A program made the translations under genes and the position numbers. Positions 1 to 7,811 of a stretch of DNA of 61,271 bases are shown piece by piece. Source of the stretch: Nesterenkonia sp. F. Its GTDB lineage: Bacteria; Actinomycetota; Actinomycetes; Actinomycetales; Micrococcaceae. The first letter of the stretch is position 1; the number at the start of each line of letters is the position of its first letter. The DNA is taken from assembly GCF_000220985.1 (NCBI RefSeq), contig NZ_AFRW01000079.1, positions 1 to 61,271 of the forward strand, written 5' to 3'. The notes beneath the pieces were generated by a model, which was given only the letters and a program-made list of their open reading frames with translations, did not search any database and was not told where the DNA came from.

Positions 1-487
1 CCGAGCACAGGATCAGGCACAGACCGATGGCGACGCGGCCGTTGTCCTCATGCTCCTGCGGGTGGCGGATGTAGCGCACGGCGGTGATGAACAGGATGAC
101 CGGCAGCACTGCGGCCGACCAGCCGAAGGTCCCGGCCACACCGCGATGGACGATCTCCACCGACCAGTGGTCGAGCTCGCGGGCTCCCCACCATTCGACG
201 ACGGCGGTGACCGCGGCCAGGAGGAGGAACACCAGGGCCGCGCCGTCGCGCCGGTCCTCGGGCTCGATGCGCACCTGACGTCCCAGGCCGCGGATCGCCG
301 AGGCCGTGGGGGTCGCGAAGGCCATCCAGAGTCCGCGCAGAGCGGCGGCCAGCAGGTTGCCGCGCGGCGGCTCCTGCTGGGCCTTGGTGTTCTTCTTCGT
401 CGACGTCGCGCGGCTTCCCGCACCCTTGGTGGTCTTCTTCTTGCCCGAGGTGCTGGCGGCGCGCGCGGGGGAAGTACGTGTCGCCAT
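1..487 (-). CDS. ftsK: DNA translocase FtsK, N-terminal part (truncated by window edge)
   Basis: This is the first 162 codons of a protein that runs off the left edge of the window. The N-terminus is basic and rich in Lys, Thr and Ser (about residues 1–45). Hydrophobic segments follow, including a stretch around VFLLLAAVTAVVEWWG and another around AAVLPVILFITAVRYI, as expected for the membrane-anchoring domain of FtsK/SpoIIIE translocases. The motor domain lies outside the window. Position directly downstream of rnj on the same strand is the usual actinobacterial order, which supports the name. The start is the ATG at 487–485; no strong ribosome binding site is visible. Confidence 0.8.
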   Translation of the reverse strand, partial: MATRTSPARAASTSGKKKTTKGAGSRATSTKKNTKAQQEPPRGNLLAAALRGLWMAFATPTASAIRGLGRQVRIEPEDRRDGAALVFLLLAAVTAVVEWWGARELDHWSVEIVHRGVAGTFGWSAAVLPVILFITAVRYIRHPQEHEDNGRVAIGLCLILCS

Positions 488-600
488 ACCAGCCAACCTA
501 CCTCCACACGCGGAAGAACGCGCGCAGGGCCACACCTTCGGGGCGAATCGACGGCCCCGGAGGGCCGGCGCCGCGGTCGCGCGAGCAGGCGGACCGACGG

Positions 601-627
601 CGGTCGGGCACCTCGGGCGCCCGACCG
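601..627 (-). terminator. Hairpin downstream of rnj
   Basis: CGGTCGGGC (601–609) and GCCCGACCG (619–627) form a perfect 9-bp stem about 20 nt beyond the rnj stop codon. There is no T-run, which is common for terminators in high-GC bacteria. It may separate rnj from ftsK transcription. Confidence 0.45.
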
Positions 628-647
628 GAGAGGAGCCGGCGAGCGGA

Positions 648-2330
648 TCAGGTCTCGACGACCACCGGCACGATCATCGGCTTGCGACGCAGCTTGCGGC
701 TGACCCAGGAGCCGATGGTCCGCCGCACGATCTGCTGCAGCTGGTGGGTGGTGTGCTCCTTGGTGTCCTGGATGGCCTCGGTGAGGGCCTTGGCGATCTT
801 CGGCTTGATGTCCTTGAAGACCTGGTCCTCCTCGGCCACGCCGCGGGCGTGGATGTCCGGGCCGGAGACGATCTGGCCGGTCTGGCGGTTGACCACCGTG
901 ACCACCGAGATGAAGCCCTCCTCGCCGAGCACGCGACGGTTCTTCAGGTCGGTCTCGGAGATCTCGCCGACCGAGGAGCCGTCGACATAGACGTAGCCGC
1001 ACTCGATCTGGCCGGTCACCCGGGCGACGCCGTCGCGCAGGTCGACCACCGAGCCGTCCTCGCAGAGCAGCACGCGCTCCGGGTCGACGCCGGTCTCCTC
1101 GGCCAGCTTGCCGTTGGCGATCAGGTGCCGGGTCTCGCCGTGGACCGGCATCACGTTGTTCGGCCGGATGATGTTGTAGCAGTAGAGCAGCTCGCCGGCG
1201 GAGGCGTGTCCGGAGACGTGGACCTTGGCGGTGCCCTTGTGCACGACGTCGGCTCCGAGCTTCAGCAGACCGTTGATGACGCGGAAGACGGCGTTCTCGT
1301 TGCCAGGGATCATCGAGGAGGCGAGGATGACGGTGTCGCCGTCGCCGACCTGGATCTGGTGGTCGCCGTTGGCCATCCGGGACAGCGCGGCCATCGGCTC
1401 GCCCTGCGAGCCGGTGGACATCAGCACCACTTCATTGTCGGGGTAGTCGTCGACCTTCTTGATGTCGACAAGGATGCCCTCGGGCACGCTCAGGTAGCCC
1501 AGCTTCGCCGCGATGGACATGTTGCGCACCATCGATCGGCCCACGAAGGCGACCCGGCGGCCGTGCTTCTCGGCGGCGTCGAGGACCTGCTGGACGCGGT
1601 GGATGTGCGAGGAGAAGGAGGCCACGATGATCCGTCGCGTGGAGTTCGCGAAGTACTGGTCGATCGTCGGGCCGATCTCCTTCTCCGGCGTGGTGAAGCC
1701 CGGCACGTCGGCGTTGGTGGAGTCGGTCATGAACAGGTCCACGCCCTCCTCGCCGAGCTTGGCGAAGTGGCGCAGATCCGTGATCCGGCCGTCGAGCGGC
1801 AGCTGGTCCATCTTGAAGTCGCCGGTGTGCAGCACGCTGCCGGCCTCGGTGCGGATGTGCACCGCCAGCGCGTCCGGGATGGAGTGGTTGACCGCGACGA
1901 ACTCGCATTCGAAGGGCGCGAGCTCCTCGATGTCGCCCTCCTTCACCGCCAGGGTGTAGGGCTTGATCTTGTGCTCGGCGAGCTTGGCCTCGACCAGCGC
2001 CAGCGTCAGCGTCGAGCCGATCAGCGGGATGTCGGGCTTGCGGCGCAGCAGGTAGGGCACCGCGCCGATGTGGTCCTCGTGCCCGTGGGTGAGCACCAGG
2101 CCGACGACGTCGTCGAGCCGGTCCTCGATGTAGCTGAAGTCCGGCAGGATCAGGTCGACGCCGGGCTGCTCCTCCTCCGGGAAGAGGACGCCGCAGTCGA
2201 CGATGAGGATCTTGCCGTCGAGCTCGAACACCGCCATGTTGCGCCCGACCTCTCCCAGACCGCCGAGGGCCACGATGCGCATCGTGCCGTTCTTCAGCTT
2301 CGGCGGGGTCATCAGGCGCTGTGCAGCCAA
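648..2330 (-). CDS. rnj: Ribonuclease J (metallo-beta-lactamase/beta-CASP RNase)
   Basis: The protein has about 560 residues, the normal RNase J length. RNase J is a 5'-3' exo/endoribonuclease for mRNA turnover and rRNA maturation. The beta-lactamase zinc motif H-x-H-x-D-H is seen as HGHEDH around residues 82–87, after the hallmark ALGGLGEVGRNM. The beta-CASP region follows (motifs VPGFTTPE, SFSSHIHRV), and HVSGHASAGE near the C-terminus is the conserved late histidine motif. I place the start at TTG 2330–2328 because AGGAGG lies 8 nt upstream (2344–2339). The in-frame ATG at 2312 lacks such a site and would shorten the protein by six residues. It lies between dapA and ftsK, all on the minus strand. 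Confidence 0.93.
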   Translation of the reverse strand: MAAQRLMTPPKLKNGTMRIVALGGLGEVGRNMAVFELDGKILIVDCGVLFPEEEQPGVDLILPDFSYIEDRLDDVVGLVLTHGHEDHIGAVPYLLRRKPDIPLIGSTLTLALVEAKLAEHKIKPYTLAVKEGDIEELAPFECEFVAVNHSIPDALAVHIRTEAGSVLHTGDFKMDQLPLDGRITDLRHFAKLGEEGVDLFMTDSTNADVPGFTTPEKEIGPTIDQYFANSTRRIIVASFSSHIHRVQQVLDAAEKHGRRVAFVGRSMVRNMSIAAKLGYLSVPEGILVDIKKVDDYPDNEVVLMSTGSQGEPMAALSRMANGDHQIQVGDGDTVILASSMIPGNENAVFRVINGLLKLGADVVHKGTAKVHVSGHASAGELLYCYNIIRPNNVMPVHGETRHLIANGKLAEETGVDPERVLLCEDGSVVDLRDGVARVTGQIECGYVYVDGSSVGEISETDLKNRRVLGEEGFISVVTVVNRQTGQIVSGPDIHARGVAEEDQVFKDIKPKIAKALTEAIQDTKEHTTHQLQQIVRRTIGSWVSRKLRRKPMIVPVVVET

Positions 2331-2338
2331 GGGATAGT

Positions 2339-2344
2339 CCTCCT
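2339..2344 (-). promoter_or_regulatory. Shine-Dalgarno AGGAGG that decides the rnj start
   Basis: A perfect AGGAGG on the minus strand sits 8 nt before a TTG codon. It selects TTG at 2330 over the ATG at 2312. Confidence 0.7.
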
Positions 2345-2476
2345 GTGTGGGGGTGTCATGCGATGCAGATCGTGCTTGTCTCAACCGTACTCGGTGCGTC
2401 GGGCGATCACCTAGACGATCGGAGCGGTGCGGGAGCGGCCACGACGCCACGTCGTCGGCCCCGCGTCCGCGAGCGT

Positions 2477-3439
2477 TCAGAGATCCCAGCCGGCCTCGCG
2501 GAGATCGGCGAGGATGAGCTCCTGCTCGGCGGCGTTGGCCCGCACCAGCGGCAGACGCACGTCGGTGCGGATGGGGAAGCTCAGCCAGTCCAGGACCAGC
2601 TTGGAGGAGACCGCGCCCTGCACGCGGGTCATCAGGGCGCGGATCACCGGGCCGAGCTCGCCGTGGACGATGCGGGCCTCCTTGAGGTCGTAGTCCAGCA
2701 CCGCGTCGATCATCCGGCGGAAGTGCGGAGCGGCGACGTGGGAGGTGACCGAGACGACGCCCGCCGCGCCCATGGACATCCAGGCCAGGACGTTCTGGTC
2801 GTCGCCGGAGTAGACCTCCAGCTCGGTCTTGGTCAGCACCTCGGTGGTGGCGGTGATGTCGTTCTTGGCATCCTTCAGCGCCATGATCTTCGGGTGCTCG
2901 GCCAGCTGGAGCAGCGTGTCGGTGGCGATCGGGATGCCGGTCCGCCCCGGAATGTCATAGATCATCAGCGGCAGGTCCACCGCGTCGGCGACTGCGGTGT
3001 AGTGGGCCAGCACGCCGTCCTGGCTGGGCTTGTTGTAGTAGGGAGTGACCACCAGCTGGCCGTCGGCGCCGGCGCGCTCGGCGCGGCGGGCCATCTCCAG
3101 ATCGTGGGAGGTGTGGTTCGTCGAGGTGCCGGCGATGATCTTCGCGCGGTCGCCGACGGCGGACTTCGCCGCGCGGACCAGCCCCTCCTTCTCGTGGTCC
3201 TCCAGCGTGGAGGTCTCACCGGTGGTGCCGGAGACGACCAGCGAGTCGTTGCCCTCGTCGACCAGCTTCTCGGCGAGCGCCTCGAAGGCCTCGTAGTCGA
3301 CCCGGTCGTCCTCGGTGAACGGGGTGACCATCGCCGTGATCAGATGCCCGAAGTGCGGGTCGGTCTGGTCGGGGTGCTGGACCTCCCCCTCGGTGAGGTG
3401 CAGGTCGAACTCGTGTGTCAGCTCGGTGTCGCTCGCCAT
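2477..3439 (-). CDS. dapA: 4-hydroxy-tetrahydrodipicolinate synthase
   Basis: The 320-residue protein condenses pyruvate with aspartate semialdehyde, the first committed step of lysine and diaminopimelate synthesis. The Schiff-base lysine is K189 in KIMALKDAKND and the catalytic tyrosine is Y161 in LMIYDIPGRTG. GTTGET (71–76) is the carboxylate-binding motif. The length is slightly above the family norm (about 295) because of an acidic N-terminal extension. The ATG at 3439 has no clear ribosome binding site, but a TAGGCT -10-like hexamer lies 7 nt upstream, so the mRNA is probably leaderless. It shares a promoter region with the divergent membrane protein and is followed by rnj. dapB is about 6 kb away on the plus strand. 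Confidence 0.93.
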   Translation of the reverse strand: MASDTELTHEFDLHLTEGEVQHPDQTDPHFGHLITAMVTPFTEDDRVDYEAFEALAEKLVDEGNDSLVVSGTTGETSTLEDHEKEGLVRAAKSAVGDRAKIIAGTSTNHTSHDLEMARRAERAGADGQLVVTPYYNKPSQDGVLAHYTAVADAVDLPLMIYDIPGRTGIPIATDTLLQLAEHPKIMALKDAKNDITATTEVLTKTELEVYSGDDQNVLAWMSMGAAGVVSVTSHVAAPHFRRMIDAVLDYDLKEARIVHGELGPVIRALMTRVQGAVSSKLVLDWLSFPIRTDVRLPLVRANAAEQELILADLREAGWDL

Positions 3440-3445
3440 GGGCAG

Positions 3446-3452
3446 TAGCCTA
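3446..3452. promoter_or_regulatory. Shared symmetrical -10 element for divergent dapA and DUF418 genes
   Basis: The 7-bp sequence TAGCCTA reads TAGCCT on plus (3446–3451), 7 nt before the ATG at 3459. It reads TAGGCT on minus (3452–3447), 7 nt before the ATG at 3439. The two start codons are only 19 bp apart, so both genes can be leaderless from one bidirectional -10 box. Confidence 0.5.
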
Positions 3453-3458
3453 CCGCCC

Positions 3459-4706
3459 ATGGACCCCGAGAGCACCGCCGCTTCCGCCTCGCGTCGCGGA
3501 TCCGCACGCACGCGACCGACCGGCTCGGGGCGCCCCCGGCTGCGCGGCGTCGACGCCGCCCGCGGCCTGGCGCTGGTGGGCATGATGTCGGTGCACATCA
3601 TCGACACGGTGGACTCCGGCGGGCAGGATCCCACCTGGGCAGGATGGCTGTTCACCGGACGGCCGTCGGCGCTCTTCGCGCTGCTGGCCGGCGTCGGACT
3701 GGTGCTGCTGGCCGGCGGACCGCGGCGACCGACGACGGCGGGCGCGCAGTGGGTGCGTTCAGTGGTGGCGGTGCGCGCCGGGCTTATCCTGCTCATCGGT
3801 CTGGCCTGCGGGTCGTTGGACGCCGGTGTGGCCGTGATCCTGGTGCACTACGGCGTGCTGTTCCTGCTGGCCCTGCCCTTCGTCCGGATGGGCGCGCGGG
3901 GACTGGGCGTGATCGCCGTCGGCTGGGTGGTGCTCGGACCGGTGGTCTATCGCGGCGTGTACCTCGGACTCTCCGGCGAGCTCGTCGACTTCGCGACGTC
4001 CTGGCGGCTGTGGCACTCCCCCGGCCTCGCGGATCTGGCCCAGCCGGAGCTGCTGGCGATGGATCTGGCGGTGACGGGCTACTACCCGCTGCTGATCTGG
4101 CCGGCTTACTTCTTCACCGGCATGGCGATCGCCCGTCTGGACCTCTCGCGCCGCACAGTCGCGGCCGCACTGACCGGCGTCGGCGCCGCCCTGGCGGCGG
4201 TGACCTACCTGATCGGCCGACTGACACTGGCGACGACGTCGATCGCCGCCGACGTCGCCGGCCCGTCCGGCGCGGGGGCCGCCCGGGCGGAACTGCTGAC
4301 CGGCACGCTGCTGCCGATCATCGAGGACCCGCGCTGGTTCCTGCTGGCGACGCCGCATTCGGGGGCGACCGTGGATCTGCTGCACACCATCGGCTGCGCA
4401 CTGCTGGTCCTGGGACTGTGCCTGCTGGCCGCGCCGGCGCTGCGCTGGCCGCTGGCGCCGCTGATCGGGGCTGGAGCGATGCCGCTGACGCTCTACGTGG
4501 GGCATCTGGTGGTGCTGCAGGACTGGCGTGCCGAGGACGGTCTGCTCACCGGGGCCTCTCCCGAGGCGATGTATCTGGGCCTGGTGATCGCGGTGCTGGC
4601 GGCCGGGCTGGTCAAGGAGCTGCTGAGCCGACGCGGGCCGCTGGAGTCGGCGATCCGCGCGGCCGGCGTGGCGGCGGCCGGGAAGCGGCCGGTCGAGCGC
4701 GGGTGA
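3459..4706 (+). CDS. DUF418/HGSNAT-like integral membrane protein
   Basis: The 415-residue polytopic protein begins its conserved part with RLRGVDAARGLALVGMMSVH, typical of the heparan-alpha-glucosaminide N-acetyltransferase-like/DUF418 superfamily. Its members are predicted to move acyl groups across the membrane, but the substrate here is unknown. About ten hydrophobic helices can be traced, including motifs YYPLLIWPAYFFTGMAIARLD and MPLTLYVGHLVVLQDW. A histidine follows GMMSV near the end of helix 1, as in the family. The chosen ATG follows a TANNNT element, and it precedes the conserved RLRGVDAARG block by about 28 basic/Ser-rich residues. The specific reaction is not known. Confidence 0.75.
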   Translation: MDPESTAASASRRGSARTRPTGSGRPRLRGVDAARGLALVGMMSVHIIDTVDSGGQDPTWAGWLFTGRPSALFALLAGVGLVLLAGGPRRPTTAGAQWVRSVVAVRAGLILLIGLACGSLDAGVAVILVHYGVLFLLALPFVRMGARGLGVIAVGWVVLGPVVYRGVYLGLSGELVDFATSWRLWHSPGLADLAQPELLAMDLAVTGYYPLLIWPAYFFTGMAIARLDLSRRTVAAALTGVGAALAAVTYLIGRLTLATTSIAADVAGPSGAGAARAELLTGTLLPIIEDPRWFLLATPHSGATVDLLHTIGCALLVLGLCLLAAPALRWPLAPLIGAGAMPLTLYVGHLVVLQDWRAEDGLLTGASPEAMYLGLVIAVLAAGLVKELLSRRGPLESAIRAAGVAAAGKRPVERG

Positions 4707-5010
4707 GGGCGTGCGTATCTGACCGGCCGACAGAGTAGCCCTGCACCCCGCCGTTCCCGTTGAGTTGGGAGGGAAACGAATCCGCCTCGTCCTGCTCCCT
4801 GCGCCCCGTCCAGTTGGAGAAGGCGAACGAAACACCCCGGGGCCGACCGCCGTGACGCACGACTGCTCCGCGCTGACCAGCCGTTTCCACAGCTCCACCA
4901 TGGTCAGGTTGCAGTGTGGGCCACGCCATCTACACTGCTGACCCAGGCCGACGCTCTGCACTGCCGCGCACGTCGGCGACGACGACCTGCCGCCGACTGG
5001 ATGGACACCT
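4707..5010. other. Intergenic region with a conserved GTTTC/GTCCAGTTGG element
   Basis: I see no gene in these 304 bases. Positions about 4785–4850 contain GCCTCGTC, CCCCGTCCAGTTGG, CGAAACAC and GGGGCCGA in the same order as in the intergenic hairpin at 30630–30690. A second weaker CCCGTTGAGTTGG copy precedes it at about 4757–4780. Both locations lie just 5' of a DUF6318/PKD gene module. Confidence 0.45.
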
Positions 5011-5790
5011 GTGCTCGCCGAATGCCGATCCCCCAATACCAACGTCCATACACATGGATCCGACCGCCCCCGAATCCTGTCGCTGGCCGGACTCACTCTC
5101 GCGGCGTCACTCGTCTTGACGGCATGTGGCGGGGACGCCGAAGAACCGGCCGGCGGCGATCCTACGGCCGCTGACGTGGCATCCGTTGACAAGTCGACCG
5201 ACACATCCGGGGAGAATTCGCCGTCAGATGGACCCTCGACGAGCGAAGCCTCGGAAGAGACAGCCGAGACCTCGGAGAGCAGCGACGGCGAGTACGTTCC
5301 CGCGTCCGTCGACGGTCCGGCGAAGAACGTGCCTAAGCCTGAAGTGCCTGAAGGGATGACAGAGCAGACAGAGGAGGGAGTCAAGGCAGCGGTCGACTAC
5401 TTCTGGCAAGCTATTTGGTACCTCAGCGTCACCGGAGACCCCTCAAACCTCAATAAGGTTGTCACAGACTCCTGCACATATTGCCAGGAAGAGGTCAACT
5501 ACTTCACGACCATCTACCGCGAGGGGTCTTGGTACGTCACCACTCCCAGCACCGTCACAGATAGTTCGGCATCCCTCAGTGGTTCTTCTTCGGCAAATGC
5601 TTGGGTATCGCTGGATGCTCCTGCCACAACTATGTACTACTCTGATGGGTCGAAAGCTGGCTCTTCCTCCGGGACCAACGGCGCGGGATGGGAGATCCAG
5701 CTGAAGTTCGCTGACGGTCACTGGGTTATCGCAGAAGCCACGATTATCGGCGGCTCCGGCGCTCGCTCCAAGGACGGAGCAAGCGGATGA
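5011..5790 (+). CDS. DUF6318-type lipoprotein (copy 1)
   Basis: The 259-residue exported lipoprotein has a signal peptide ending in the lipobox LTAC (Cys39 from the GTG start at 5011). A long Ser/Thr/Asp/Glu-rich linker follows (about 40–100), then a compact domain beginning NVPKPEVPEGMTE. The domain contains a C-x-x-C (CTYC) after a predicted helix rich in aromatic residues. This layout matches what I recall of the actinobacterial DUF6318 family; function unknown. It is one of three paralogues in the window (others at 27.7 and 29.7 kb). All share the Pro-Glu-Pro motif and the C-x-x-C. The stop overlaps the start of the PKD gene (ATGA), implying translational coupling. The GTG start is uncertain since no good ribosome binding site is seen. 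Confidence 0.7.
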   Translation: MLAECRSPNTNVHTHGSDRPRILSLAGLTLAASLVLTACGGDAEEPAGGDPTAADVASVDKSTDTSGENSPSDGPSTSEASEETAETSESSDGEYVPASVDGPAKNVPKPEVPEGMTEQTEEGVKAAVDYFWQAIWYLSVTGDPSNLNKVVTDSCTYCQEEVNYFTTIYREGSWYVTTPSTVTDSSASLSGSSSANAWVSLDAPATTMYYSDGSKAGSSSGTNGAGWEIQLKFADGHWVIAEATIIGGSGARSKDGASG

Positions 5791-6968
5791 ACAGAGGTAG
5801 GCACAACTTTGCCGCTCACACTCTCGGCTTCATCTTGCCGATGATCGTGGCGTCCATCGCGGGGCTCCCTGCTTCCGCCCATCCAGATCCTGCCCGAATC
5901 ACCCTGGCTTCGCAGAGTGATAAGTCCGAATCACGGACAGGGTTCAGAGGCGACAACAACCAACGCGGATACGTTGTGTACGGGCACCGCCCCGATCGCT
6001 CAGAAGGATCGAGCGACCCTGGAGAATCAGACCCTTCAAGCGCGAACGAAGACCAGGATCGCACTGGTGGGGAGGCTTCAGAAGGAGATGACCCTCGGAA
6101 AAAACAATCCGATCCCCTAAAAATCTATATCGGAGATCCGATACTAGCGGAAAAGGGACAAGCCCCTGAGAACCTCTGTCGAGTTTCGCCAAATAGTGAG
6201 GAAATGGATCCTGGGTGCGCGCGAATTATGCGCACGACATGCGGCACAAGCGCCACAGTGTTCTCCTACGAACTTGGAAATGGCACAAGCACGGCCCGTT
6301 GCGTGAGCGAGGGCGACATCGAGCAGGCCATCCACGATCTGCAAGGCCAGGAAGAAGAGTCGCTGCCCGCTGCCGCATATAGAGCCTTCACGGACCTCAC
6401 TCTCGAACCCGCGGTGGTGAAATTCGAGCCTGACCTGCTCGGGTTCGGATACGAGGGCCGAGACACGAACATGTATGCCGACGTTGACACGCAGACGGTC
6501 TCTCAGGAACTGCTGGGGGAGACCGTGGAACTTCGCGCCGCGCCGCAGGAGTTCCACTGGGACTATGGCGATGGGGCCACTCGTACGACCTACGAACCTG
6601 GCGAACCGCTCCCCGACTACGACGGAACCGGCCAGAAGATCGTCAAGACGGACTTCGAGACGGTGACCTCGCACGTCTACGAGGAGACCGGAATCTACCC
6701 GGTGACCGTCGAGACGGTCTACACCGGACAGTTCCGCGTGGGAGACGGGGGATGGCGCGACATCCCCGGCACGGTCGCGGTGGAATCCTCACCCGGTGAA
6801 GCCGACATCTGGACGCAGAACAGCCGCTGGGTCTCGGGAGCGTGCGAATCGACCGAGCAGTGGGGGTGCAACGGTCCCATCGAGTTCGACCCAGCCACCG
6901 ATCGGCCGCCGAAGATCTATCAGGACCAGTACGACGAGAACGGCCGCTGGCTGGGCCCGGTCGAGTGA
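5787..6968 (+). CDS. Secreted PKD-domain protein (copy 1)
   Basis: The 393-residue protein has an N-terminal signal sequence with hydrophobic core about residues 12–30 and a likely AxA cleavage near ASA-HPD. A low-complexity charged stretch follows, then a Cys-containing middle region (C131, C144, C152, C172). A PKD-like immunoglobulin fold is marked by WDYGDG (258–263) and SHVYEETGIYPVTVET (295–310). The C-terminal block with RWVSGACES and WGCNGP is nearly identical to the paralogue at 28564–29709, while the N-terminal half diverges. There is no sortase motif or C-terminal membrane segment. It probably acts outside the cell together with the coupled lipoprotein. PKD domains usually mediate binding; the ligand is unknown. 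Confidence 0.75.
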   Translation: MNRGRHNFAAHTLGFILPMIVASIAGLPASAHPDPARITLASQSDKSESRTGFRGDNNQRGYVVYGHRPDRSEGSSDPGESDPSSANEDQDRTGGEASEGDDPRKKQSDPLKIYIGDPILAEKGQAPENLCRVSPNSEEMDPGCARIMRTTCGTSATVFSYELGNGTSTARCVSEGDIEQAIHDLQGQEEESLPAAAYRAFTDLTLEPAVVKFEPDLLGFGYEGRDTNMYADVDTQTVSQELLGETVELRAAPQEFHWDYGDGATRTTYEPGEPLPDYDGTGQKIVKTDFETVTSHVYEETGIYPVTVETVYTGQFRVGDGGWRDIPGTVAVESSPGEADIWTQNSRWVSGACESTEQWGCNGPIEFDPATDRPPKIYQDQYDENGRWLGPVE

Positions 6969-6980
6969 TCGAGCCGACCG

Positions 6981-7013
6981 CCTGCTCTGAATCGTGAGCC
7001 GATTCAGAGCAGG
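6981..7013. terminator. Bidirectional terminator between convergent genes
   Basis: CCTGCTCTGAATC (6981–6993) and GATTCAGAGCAGG (7001–7013) form a perfect 13-bp stem with a 7-nt loop. It sits 12 nt after the PKD gene stop and overlaps the stop codon of the convergent minus-strand gene, so it can end transcription from both sides. Confidence 0.8.
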
Positions 7014-7357
7014 TCGAAAGCCTTGTGCAGCCCTTCGTAGTGCACACGGCGCGCGACGACTGTGTCAGCGACGTGGTGGTCGAAGGCTCCGGTCCTGAAC
7101 TGGTCGACCAACGTGATCGGCTCCGCCGCCCGCGCGGGATGGGGCGATGCCGCCAGCTCTTCGTCGAGGTCGAAGTACCGCAGGCCGAGCTCCTCGGCCA
7201 GCTCAGCGATCCCTGCTTTGAATGCCAGAGGCATCGCATTCTGCTCGTCCTCGGCCAGTACGTGCGGCCGCACCATGGGGACGACTTCCTTCCACGTCAT
7301 GTCCCTGCGCTCGGTCACGATCCGTGACACGTACCGGAGGGTCTGCTGAAGGTCCAA
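7004..7357 (-). CDS. Small hypothetical protein, last gene of T7SS-like operon
   Basis: The 117-residue soluble protein is rich in charged helices (AGIAELAEELGLRYFDLDEEL) and has no signal peptide or membrane segment. I do not recognise the family. It starts with TTG at 7357, 4 nt after the stop of the membrane-protein gene, so it is probably translated by coupling; a later ATG (MTWKEV) is an alternative. As the last gene of an operon headed by a predicted exported glycine-zipper protein, it could be an immunity protein or chaperone. That is inference only. Confidence 0.6.
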   Translation of the reverse strand: MDLQQTLRYVSRIVTERRDMTWKEVVPMVRPHVLAEDEQNAMPLAFKAGIAELAEELGLRYFDLDEELAASPHPARAAEPITLVDQFRTGAFDHHVADTVVARRVHYEGLHKAFDLL

Positions 7358-7361
7358 TATC

Positions 7362-7763
7362 TCACGCCGACAACGAAGTTCGCTTCGACTTCCGCACTGC
7401 CTTCAGCCGCCGCTTGAACTCGCGATCGGCCTTACGCCGCTCACGCACCCACTTCGGCGTCAGGAACGGCGGCATCGGAACTCCCAGGGTGGCGATGCAA
7501 CCGATGAACAGCAGCAACGTGGCTGGAACGGCCAATCCATATGCGAGCCAATCCGGCCAGGGCATACCCATCGCTTCGAAGGAGGTGACTCCGCACGAGA
7601 CGCCGGCGAAGAAGAAGAACGCCGGGAAGCAGTACAAATACAAGTACTCGCTGAACGTCCCATACCACCGCGCATCGTCGATGATCCGTGGATAGATGAC
7701 GAACCACGCGGACAGCGGGAAGAACACGACCATGCCGATCAGTTTGAGAATTATCTCCAGCAC
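7362..7763 (-). CDS. Small membrane protein of T7SS-like operon
   Basis: The 133-residue protein has about three hydrophobic segments (ILKLIGMVVFFPLSAWFVIY; LYLYCFPAFFFFAGVSC; WLAYGLAVPATLLLFIGCIA) and a strongly basic C-terminal tail with many Arg and Lys. The start is GTG 7763, a few bases after GGAGGA. It lies 48 nt downstream of the glycine-zipper gene and 4 nt upstream of the next small gene. I do not recognise the family. The context would fit a membrane immunity protein or an export partner, but no motif proves this. Confidence 0.6.
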   Translation of the reverse strand: MLEIILKLIGMVVFFPLSAWFVIYPRIIDDARWYGTFSEYLYLYCFPAFFFFAGVSCGVTSFEAMGMPWPDWLAYGLAVPATLLLFIGCIATLGVPMPPFLTPKWVRERRKADREFKRRLKAVRKSKRTSLSA

Positions 7764-7811
7764 ACTTCCTCCTGCATCAGTTCGTTCATCTTCCCGGGTC
7801 TCCTCTGACTG

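Noticed and set aside
306..2414. A very long plus-strand open frame opposite rnj
   Set aside because: It lies antisense to a complete RNase J gene and encodes low-complexity Val/Asp/Gly/His-rich sequence, a shadow of GC-rich coding.
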